In this document: one piece after another, positions 55,039 to 64,000 of the stretch | Numbering within the stretch: position 1 is the stretch's first letter | How the letters are laid out: each line of letters begins with the position of its first letter | Assembly (NCBI GenBank): GCA_947652115.1 | Contig: OX393566.1 | Span: 18,899,095-18,963,094, forward strand | Direction of reading: 5' to 3' | DNA length: 64,000 nt | From: Blastomussa wellsi | Taxonomy: Eukaryota > Cnidaria > Anthozoa > Scleractinia > Plerogyridae | Position numbers and translations under genes: made by a program | Notes under the pieces: generated by a model | What the model was told of the DNA's origin: nothing | Database searches by the model: none | Seen by the model: the letters and a program-made list of their open reading frames with translations, nothing else

Positions 55039-56445
55039 ATGACGGATTCCGTGCTCGAAGAACTGCAGCTTCAAGTCGAGGGAGAAATTTGTAAACTCCC
55101 GACCGTGGAAATGGAGTTGTTAGCGGAGCGTGTCGGGTTGGAATCAAAAGAATACAAGGGGAAGAGTAAACTTGTAATGTCCAGGATTGTTCGTGCAAAA
55201 GTTGAAGATGAGGTTGAGAAAGCGAAAGACAAGGTTGAATATCTCACGGAACTCAAGAATTTCATTGTGGGGACGCCACCGCCACTCGAAGAAACAGAAC
55301 AAAATCAAGATGAGTCGGTTAAAGCGAAAATGGAATACGAAGCTCTACGTAAACAGTTCGAGGGAATGATGGAGTCGTACAAGAAGAAAATGGAGCAGGC
55401 TTCAGTTAAGTCCGAGGACACAAAACCATCCACACCAGCCGCTTCAGCGTCGAAACCAAAAGAAGGTAACGTTGTATCACTGGTAGATGTTAAAACTGCT
55501 CTAAGGAGAGATTTTAAGATGACGGGCGTTATTGGAGGAGAGGAACAAAAGGACAGATTGTCCTTCATCAGTCTAATTCGCCAAATCGATGCAGGACTAG
55601 AAAAGGGTTACAAAGAACGGGAGATTAATGATGCAGTGATTCGTGCTATTAGTCCCAGCTTGAAGTTACGATCATATCTAGAAACTATGAAAACACTTAC
55701 CTTGGCAAAATTAAGACAGATGTTAAGGGCCCATTATAAACAGAAATCAGGCACTGAACTGTACCAAGAACTGATAACAATGTGCCAATCACCCAAGGAA
55801 GCCCCTCAGGACTTCCTGATTAGGGCCCTTGACTTAAGACAACAGGTTATATTTGCATCGCAAGCTGAGGGTGGCCCTGTTAAATATGAATCATCGCTTG
55901 TTCATTCTTTGTTCCTTCACGCTGTCGAAACGGGCCTACAGGACGAATCTGTCCGTAATAAATTGCGACCGTTCCTTCAGAAGACAGATGTGACAGACGA
56001 AGAATTAATGGAGCAAATTAATGTGGTGGTATCCGAAGAATCAGAGAGAAAGGGTAAGCTGGGAGCCACCAACGACAAGAATGTGAATGTGAGTTGCTTG
56101 GAAGTTGACAGTGACAAGAAGTGTGGGTCAAAAAGAGAAGCAAAGTCTGAGAGGCCTGACAGGCTAATGGTTACCCTAGAGGCTGTCCAATCAGATATTG
56201 CTGTCCTGAAAGAAGCTATGGCCTCCCAGAATACTAGAGAGAGAGAAAGAGTCCAACCCAGGCAACCATTTGAGAACCAAAGGAGACGTGTCTGCCCAGC
56301 ATGCCAAACAGCAAACCAAGAGTTCTGTGACCATTGTTTCCGCTGTGGTTCAAGTGACCATTTTGCACGAGGGTGTCGCAGGGGTGCAGCCAGCATACCA
56401 AATCAGGGAAACCGAAGGAGGCTACCACCGCGGGACAGGGAGTAG
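55039..56445 (+). CDS. Gypsy gag, copy B
   Basis: Same protein as 12683-14089, including the CCHC knuckle and the slip site (56406-56412). Confidence 0.92.
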   Translation: MTDSVLEELQLQVEGEICKLPTVEMELLAERVGLESKEYKGKSKLVMSRIVRAKVEDEVEKAKDKVEYLTELKNFIVGTPPPLEETEQNQDESVKAKMEYEALRKQFEGMMESYKKKMEQASVKSEDTKPSTPAASASKPKEGNVVSLVDVKTALRRDFKMTGVIGGEEQKDRLSFISLIRQIDAGLEKGYKEREINDAVIRAISPSLKLRSYLETMKTLTLAKLRQMLRAHYKQKSGTELYQELITMCQSPKEAPQDFLIRALDLRQQVIFASQAEGGPVKYESSLVHSLFLHAVETGLQDESVRNKLRPFLQKTDVTDEELMEQINVVVSEESERKGKLGATNDKNVNVSCLEVDSDKKCGSKREAKSERPDRLMVTLEAVQSDIAVLKEAMASQNTRERERVQPRQPFENQRRRVCPACQTANQEFCDHCFRCGSSDHFARGCRRGAASIPNQGNRRRLPPRDRE

Positions 56446-57146
56446 CTGATGACCACATCAAAAGGTCCCATGTTTGTGTTAACTGTGGCAGGAAGGGATT
56501 ATCTTTAAAGCAATGTTCAAATTGTCAGTCAGTACACTACTGTTCTCAGAAATGTCAAAGAGCCCATTGGATGAAGCATAAGAAGTTGTGTAGTGCAATT
56601 AAGTACCTGTCTAACCAGGAGAAAAGGGATGTTTCTGACAGTGGCATGTATGTTAGTCACCTTACACCAAACCAACATGCAAGAGTTGTAAAATTGGTGG
56701 GGAAGAGATGTACGGTTCAGTGTGTAATGAATAATGTTCAAACAGAAGCATTGTGGGACACCGGTGCCCAAGTTTCTATTGTTTCCAAGGACTGGATTGC
56801 TGAGAACCTGCCCACAGTTGAGAGTCGTCAAATGTGTGAACTGCTTAATGACCAAGGACTTGATTTGAAAGCAGCTAATGGTACTGAAATCCCATACGAA
56901 GGATGGATTGAAGTTTCTTTCAAGTTGGCGACCTCAGATGACAAACATGGTATGTCGGTACCCTTCCTGATTTCAACAGAAGCTATTGATCATCCCATTA
57001 TTGGATACAATGTAATTGAAGAAATTGTGAGAAACCCTGCTAGTGATTCACCGCCCAATTATGAACGAGACATTAGTCAATGCTTTAAGCTCAAGTCTCC
57101 CAAATGCAAAGCAGGAGGATGTCAAAGCTTTGGTTGGTCTCATTAG
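56373..57146 (+). CDS. MYND-retropepsin ORF, copy B
   Basis: Same as 14017-14790; the MYND finger and DTG site are unchanged. Confidence 0.88.
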   Translation: MSQGCSQHTKSGKPKEATTAGQGVADDHIKRSHVCVNCGRKGLSLKQCSNCQSVHYCSQKCQRAHWMKHKKLCSAIKYLSNQEKRDVSDSGMYVSHLTPNQHARVVKLVGKRCTVQCVMNNVQTEALWDTGAQVSIVSKDWIAENLPTVESRQMCELLNDQGLDLKAANGTEIPYEGWIEVSFKLATSDDKHGMSVPFLISTEAIDHPIIGYNVIEEIVRNPASDSPPNYERDISQCFKLKSPKCKAGGCQSFGWSH

Positions 57147-60100
57147 GACAAACATCCCAAGTGAACTGTGTAGTGTGAAAGTAACGAAAAGGGACATGGT
57201 AGTTCCAAAGAATGAGACAGTGGTAGTAACTTGCTCTGTGAATACTGGCCCAATTGAGTCAAGACTTCCAGTGTTGTTTGAACCAGATGTTGAATCACCA
57301 TGGCCATCAGGACTCGAGGTCCCTGAAACATTAGTAACTATCAGAGGTGGTGCTTCATCGCGTGTCAAAATTCAACTGAGAAACACTACAGACCATGATA
57401 TCACCTTGAAAAACAGGACAGTGTTAGGCAAGCTCCAGCTAGTCAAATCCATAACCCCATTAGAAGTACGAAGGAGAGAGAATGAAGAAAGTTCGGAAGA
57501 CAGCATGCTTTCTAGTGACAAATCATCAGAGGAGCAAGAAGAGCTCGGCTTGCAATCGGACGCAGCGGTCATGAAGGAATGTCAAAATAACACTAGCAAC
57601 CCACCTCCAGATGTTGATTTAGGAGACCTGACACAAGACCAAAAAAATGCAGTAATGAACATGCTAATAGAGGAAGCAGATTCCTTTTCGAAGGATGACA
57701 ATGATGTAGGATGTGCAGAGGGCCTGCAACTTAAGATTAACCTGTCAGATGAAAGTCCAGTCCAGAAAAACTATACAGCTATTCCAAGGCCTTTGTACCC
57801 AGAAGTGAAACAATATGTTGAAGACTTGCTCAACCGTGGATGGGTGCGGAAGTCACGCTCGGCCTATTCATCGCCAGTAGTTTGTGTGCGGAAAAAGGAC
57901 GGTTCTTTGAGACTATGTGTAGACTTTCGTGAGCTGAACAGAAGAACAGTACCAGACCGACACCCACTTCCTCGGGTACAAACAACCATTGAGAATCTTG
58001 GAGGAAACAGTTGGTTTTCTCTGTTGGACCAAGGAAATGCTTACCATCAAGGATTTGTCAGCCCTCAATGTCAACACATGACTGCATTTGTAACACCATG
58101 GGGCCTGTACGAGTGGGTGAGGATCCCATTTGGTCTCAGAAATGCTCCTGGAGAATTTCAAAGATTCATGGAGGACTGTCTTGAAGGACTTAGAGATGAA
58201 ATTTGTGTACCTTATCTAGACGATGTGATTGTTTTCAGCGGAACTTTTGAGGAACACATTGAGAATGTACGGACAGTGTTGAGGAGGCTACGTGAACATG
58301 GGATAAAGCTTAAAGCCAGAAAATGTAAGCTGTTCAAGAAGGAGGTTAATTACCTGGGGAGAATTGTTTCTGCTGACGGATATCGAGTGGATCCCTCAAA
58401 TGTTAAGGCTGTCTTAGCACTTAAAGAGACTAACCCCAAAACTGTTGGAGATGTGAGAAAACTGCTAGGTTTGTTGGGGTATTACCGAAAATACATTCAA
58501 GACTTCTCCAGAATTGCGCAGCCTCTCTTCGAACTCTTGAAGGCGCCCGGGGTTAAATCTAGCAGACATCCTAATCAAACAGGAAGACGTAGTCAGAAAG
58601 GAAATGGGACGCAAGCACCATCCAGGCATGCTATTGTTTGGACAGAAGAACATCAAGGAGTGTTAGAGAAACTCATAGACTGTCTGGCTAACCCGCCAAT
58701 TCTTGGTTACCCAGATTATGATCTCCCATTTGTCCTGCACACAGATGCATCAAACGAAGGACTTGGAGCGGTGCTTTATCAGCGTCAGTCCGGTGAAATG
58801 CGTGTCATAGGGTATGGATCCAGAACCCTCACCCCGGCTGAGAGAAACTACCATCTTCATTCTGGAAAGTTAGAGTTCTTAGCTTTGAAATGGGCCATTT
58901 GTGAGCAGTTCAGGGACTATCTGTACTATGCACCATCATTCACAGTCTACACGGACAATAACCCCCTGACGTATGTTTTATCGACAGCGAAACTTAATTC
59001 AACTGGACATCGTTGGGTGTGAGAATTGGCTGATTACAATTTTGAGATCAAGTACAGACCGGGTAAAGTGAACCAGGATGCTGATACCTTGTCAAGAATT
59101 CCATTGGACATCAACCAGTACATTCCTACTTGTACACAAGAGACTTCACAGGAGGTGATCAGTGCAACTTTGACTGGTATTAAGGCACTTCAGAACGGTG
59201 ATACAGTGTGGATAACAGCAATAAGTAACAGAGCGGATGCATTGAGCCTTGACTCTGATCTTCTTGATTCCAAGAACTATGACAAAATCGAGCCTCAAGT
59301 CATCCTGACAGCTCAGAAACAAGACCCAAGTATCGGCAGAGTTCTTGCATTCAAACTCAATGGACGCAAACCAGCAATCCATGAAATATCTAGAGAGCTT
59401 CCACAAACAAGAAAGTTACTACGTGAATGGCCGAAGCTGGAAATTGGACGTGATGGGCTGTTGAGAAGGAAACGTGGAGAGAATTTACAACTGGTGTTGC
59501 CAAAGCAATTTCATCGCCTGGTCTATAAGGAACTACACCAAGAAATGGGACATTTGGGGTCAGAGAGAGTACTACAACTTGCTCGTGAGAGATTTTACTG
59601 GCCCAACATGCAGCGAGACATTATCCACTTCGTGACCCAGGTGTGCAGTTGTCTGAAGCAAAGGCGACCAAATGTCTCGACACGTGCCCCTCTCCAACCT
59701 ATTGTCACTAGTGCACCCTTTGAGTTGATATCTATTGATTACATGCAGTTGGAAAGAAGCTCTGGTGGGTACGAATACATTCTGGTCATTGTTGATCACT
59801 TCACACGATTTGCGCAGGCATATCCCACCAGAAATAAGTCAGCACGAACAGCAGCCGACAAGCTCTACAACGACTTTGTACTTCGTTTTGGAACGCCAGC
59901 TCGTATTCTGCATGATCAAGGAAGAGAATTCGAGAACAAATTGTTCCACCAGTTACAACAGTCGTGCGGAATGATACGTTCAAGGACCACGCCCTACCAT
60001 CCGCAATGCAATGGTAAAGCGGAGCGATTTAACCAGACCTTGCTATCGATGTTACGGACGCTACCTGAAGAGAAGAAAAGCAAGTGGTCAGAGTATGTGC

Positions 60101-61032
60101 CCAAGGTTGTACACGCTTACAATTGTACCCGGAGTGAATCAACTGGGTATTCACCGTCTTACCTCCTTTTTGGGAGGTCACCACGCCTTCCAGTGGACTT
60201 GATATTTGGACCTGCACAAGAGGAAGTTAACGTGACCCACACAGAATACGCTGACAAATGGAAGATTGCTATGAAAGAAGCATATTCATTGGCTTTAAAG
60301 AACGCCTCCAAGACTGCAACGGGTGGCAAGAAACAGTATGATTGCAAAGTGCGGTATACAAAGTTACAACCTGGGGACAGAGTACTGGTCCGAAATTTAT
60401 CTGAGCGCGGTGGACCAGGGAAACTTCGGTCGTATTGGGAACAGAAAATACATGTCGTGAGAGAGCAGAAGGGGGAACTACCCATATACAAAGTGAGCCC
60501 AGAAGGACAGCCAGACAAGTCAAGAGTACTCCACAGAAATCTCTTACTGCCATGTGACTACCTCTCTGCAGATACTGAGGAGCTCGTTCCGCAGTCAGTC
60601 CAAGGGAAGAGGACGGCGCCTGTTCGGTCGAGAAGGCATAAAGAAATAGTTCACCAAGCTCACCATAATGAAAGCGACAGTGGGGAGGAGGATGACATAC
60701 CTGGCCTGGTACCCAGAGATCTGGACGCATTGTCCCTTCCAATGTCAGTGGCAGGACCTGAGGAAGTTAGGGAAGTACAACCAGATAACACTGATAATGA
60801 AGCAATGCCTGAGAGAATGGGGAAAGGCCCAGACCATGTTGAGACTCCCGACCATCTGCAGTGTTCAAACTGGTCCCAATATTGTACCTGGATGGTCCTC
60901 TCCACCTTTCCAAGTACCCTGGATGTTACCTATGCACCAGTACCTTGTACCACCCTGTTTTGTTCCTTTGGTGTACCCAAACTATTTGCAGATGATACAC
61001 ACCTGATGCCTCCAGAGTTATTGACTGTTTAA
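57043..61032 (+). pseudogene. Gypsy pol with in-frame TGA, copy B
   Basis: Same as 14687-18676; the TGA is at 59020-59022. Confidence 0.92.
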
Positions 61033-61532
61033 GACTCTTAACGACGTTGTTGTTGAACTGATAATTATTGTATTAATTGTAGAATTACTAGTCTTTTTAT
61101 GTGCTGCAGTGCCTATTCACGGGCAAATAAGTAGTATAGTTCTTCAAGAACTTTGACTGTGCCATTTTCAAGTTATGAGTGGACAAGTATACATTTTGAT
61201 TTGTATTGTTGCATAAAGTTGCTAACATTGGGCCTGATCAACCCATATGATGCAAGGAACACAAGCAATGAGAGTGAGAATATTGTGATGTGGCATGTTT
61301 TTATAGGGAGTCCAGAACTCCAGTGAACACTGTACTAGCAAATGTCCCGGAAGTCGGGGAGTGTGTGACGTGTCTGTGTTACGCAATATGTGCGGGAACC
61401 TGGGAACGAGGCTGCGACCTCGTGGTAATATTTGGTGAAGTAGTTCGGTCGAGCCGTTTCATGTTTACTAATATTCTCCAGCAAAATAAAGGACGTTTAC
61501 AAGTTGAACTATCATTTATTCGACTGGCAACA

Positions 61533-62425
61533 TCAGCAACAAACCGCGGGTCTCCATAGATTGACTCCAGGTACTCCCACGCGGCATCATAATCTTGTCC
61601 AATTCCCTTGATTAATTCCAGCGGCTTGCCGCTCAAGTTCGATCTTAGAATGGTAATTGCGTCACGTTTGGTGTATCTTGATTCGACAAGATGCTTGAAA
61701 TCTGCCTTGAAAATCGCGAATTCTCTGACGTCACCAGAGAATCTTGGCATTTTCGGTTTTTCCATCCGGAAAGCTGATTGCGTGACGTTTCCGTTTGCGC
61801 TGGCGGGTGGCGTAACGTGCTCTGTAATTTCATTATTTCCCGGTGGGACCATGGCTTCACCGGCATTTTGTACATTTTCGGCGGGATTTTCTACTCCAGT
61901 GACGTTTTCTTGCAAAATTGGAGGCGAAGACGCTGCGTTCTCTCCCTGGTTAGCCGCATTTCCTGCCAGGTTTTTGTCTTGAATGACAGGCGCTTCGGTG
62001 GTTTCTTCTGAAGTTCCGGGGGCGGTTTTTTCGGTAACCAGAGTTCCGACATCTGTTTCTAAAAATTCTTCGGGTGGTTTTACACTTCCGCTCGGTGTTT
62101 TCTTTTCTTTTAAAGTCGCAACTTCTCTTAAATAATCTTCGGTATCAATTTTTAGCTTCAAATACATTTCCTGGCATTCTTCCATCCAAGCTTCTTCATG
62201 TTCGAATTCAGCGTCGTCCTCGAGGAGCAGTAAGAATTCGTCGTGTCTTGATGATAACTCTGTAAATTTTTGTTCGTATTTGTCCAATTCTTTTCTCACT
62301 TCTTCCGCTGGCCGATTTCCAGATACTTGAATGCAAAGAATTTTTCCTTGACGGGTAAGCGCGCCCTTACAGTTTCTTCGTTTTATTTTGGCTTGTTTAA
62401 CGGCATTTTCGGTTGTTTCAGCCAT
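61533..62425 (-). pseudogene. BEL/Pao gag N-terminus, copy B
   Basis: Same as 19177-20069; ATG at 62423-62425. Confidence 0.9.
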
Positions 62426-63303
62426 TGTTTTACGTCTTAATTCTCTACGAACCTTGCCGGTTAGCTAGAAATCGAATGATGTTTCGCAAGAAAACCAAGA
62501 CGATCCACTACTGAAGAATACTCGCAAATCGGATAACTGATTATAACCGTGTTTGTTGTGTTTACAGTGTTTATTCGATCTGAAATCAAAATGTACAATA
62601 TAATCTACTTAGCTAAATCAATTAACAAGAAAAACGAAACAATTAAAACAAGCGAAGCGGGAAAAACTGATATAAGGCTGTAACAATTATCGTGCTATGT
62701 GGACGATTCCTCAATGTCCTTATTGTTCAAAAGCTGATAAATTCTAAGCTAACAAGCTGAAATCATTGACAGTATAATAACAATGTTTACAAACTTACTT
62801 CTATGGCGAGTTTTCTTAACCTTCCTTGATCGGGATAACCATAACACTGAGTCGCAGGTGAGCAGTTAATTACAGTGAACGTGTTCAATACAGATCGCGG
62901 GTTAAAACTAAACTACTTAATTTAACTTGAGCTTAAGATACTAGTTTACGCTTCCTTTTGGGCGTGTAAGAAACTACCGCAAGTTCCTTAATCAAAAATT
63001 CCTGTCATAGTTCACTGACTACGTTAACAGTTCCGAAACGAAATAAAACCCATGCCGGCAAATATTCTGCTCAGACGGTTGAGTTTTTTTGTTGCGTGTT
63101 TATTCAAACTCGCTGAATTGCCGAAACTTTGGATGTATACGGTTGATACGCTTTCGGGGGAACTCAACGATCCGGCAGCGCAGAAAACTAAATTAAATTT
63201 ATCACGCTGCGGCGAACAAGCCGTGTTTTCGCGGTTGTTTGCAAATACGCCACGCACTTTGCCTAAACTATGACCATCACTTTCACTTGTACGTTAGGCG
63301 GTT

Positions 63304-63757
63304 CAGAAAGTCTTCCTTCACTAGCATCACGTGTATTTATTTTCCAAATGGTACTTCCAAAACTCCAGTTGATGCCGTAGAGAAAACGTGAAATTGTCAC
63401 GAGCGAACTCCGCCACGCACAGTCGAGACAAACGGTACGATCGTTGCATTCCCCAGGCTGTTTCGAACTTCTCTTTCATAAACATCGCTAATATTTACCT
63501 TCCAAATGTTCCTGTCACAACTACTCAAGTTCAAAAGGGATGCAATCGAAATTAATTGAAAACTCAGCGCCATACACCAAAATTTATCTGTTTTTATCTG
63601 TTTTCGTGGCGAACGAACAAGTTGAAATTTCATTGTTCTGTACTCGACATTTCATTGGCTGAAGTTAAAAAATGCTGAAATCTATTGTTTCCGTTCTGCT
63701 TTGTGATTGGTTAACTTTGTCTGGGTGACCCCGGTTACAGTAGCCGCACTGTAAAAG
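63304..63757 (-). repeat. Right arm of ~450 bp inverted repeat, copy B
   Basis: Same as 20948-21401. The window ends 243 bp further on. Confidence 0.8.
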
Positions 63758-64000
63758 TGAAGGAGAATGGCGTTTCCCTTCTGTGAGATATTCTCTCGTT
63801 GCAGAGATATTCAAGATTTTCGAATTATGCAAGTTAGGTACTGATGATCGTATGGGTGCAATAACACAAAACAGCATATCTCTGCAAGTAATGATGCAAT
63901 GAAATTAAAACTTGGTGAGCAGGTTATAGCCTAACAAATGTACAGTATCAGATGGTGAATATTTTGGTGTTGCTATGGCAACACATCTGGTTCCAGTTCT

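Larger units (their letters stand above)
54702..61532 (+). mobile_element. Ty3/gypsy element nested in BEL, copy B
   Basis: LTRs 54702-54870 and 61364-61532, primer site 54873-54890, tcag duplications 54698-54701 and 61533-61536. I saw no difference from copy A anywhere in the element, so all four LTRs in the window are the same. Confidence 0.95.

Overview
The window is eukaryotic, almost certainly animal, and best fits an anthozoan cnidarian (coral or sea anemone). The grounds are a mixture of Penelope-like, BEL/Pao and Ty3/gypsy retroelements, a Maverick/Polinton (adintovirus-like) element, a tRNA-derived SINE with a coral-like head, AT-rich intergenic DNA, and no bacterial operon or ribosome-binding architecture. 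I see no convincing host gene; nearly everything recognisable is mobile DNA. The organism call is inference, because no host protein can be used to test it.

Layout. Positions 1-21644 (copy A) recur in the same orientation at 42384-64000 (copy B). By eye I found only seven base substitutions plus length changes in three (TAA)n tracts. The 20.7 kb between them (21645-42383) is single copy in the window and holds the Polinton. Each copy carries, in order: a Penelope-like element (PLE) with RT and a truncated GIY-YIG domain; an array of about four diverged 1.7-2 kb units (a conserved ~465 bp block, a TAA microsatellite, an AT-rich stretch, antisense tRNA-like fragments) with LINE ends inserted in the microsatellites; a minus-strand fragment of one LTR element (LTR, primer site, start of gag); a ~390 bp MITE; a SINE; and a ~10.4 kb segment bounded by ~450 bp inverted repeats. 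That segment holds a minus-strand BEL/Pao gag-protease split by a 6.83 kb Ty3/gypsy element with identical 169 bp LTRs and a 4 bp target duplication.

The gypsy element has gag in frame 0, a protease ORF in the -1 frame reached through a correctly phased GGGAAAC slip site, and pol back in the gag frame. Its protease ORF begins with a full MYND-type zinc finger. Pol has one in-frame TGA at the RNase H/integrase border, shared by both copies.

The centre (27133-41662) is a Polinton with ~960 bp inverted repeats. Its genes are protein-primed DNA polymerase B (+), retroviral-type integrase (-), four small proteins (-), packaging ATPase (-), major capsid protein (-), a 492-residue coiled-coil/membrane protein (+, intact), a ~563-codon structural-type protein (-), penton/minor capsid protein (+), a small membrane protein (+), and Cys-rich proteins in and beside the terminal repeats. 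Polymerase, integrase, ATPase, both capsid genes and the large structural gene are all broken by stops or frameshifts, so this is a decayed copy. Each end contains a 129 bp palindrome, and outside it a further 470 bp of inverted, host-like repeat DNA. Immediately to the right lie the GIY-YIG tail of a second PLE, a hammerhead-like motif and the start of the copy B PLE, i.e. a tandem PLE arrangement.

Stretches with nothing I can name: 4178-4400 apart from AT-rich repeat, 8453-8745, 9138-9640, 10585-11017, 20070-20947, 24000-25100, 25261-27132 and the equivalents in copy B.
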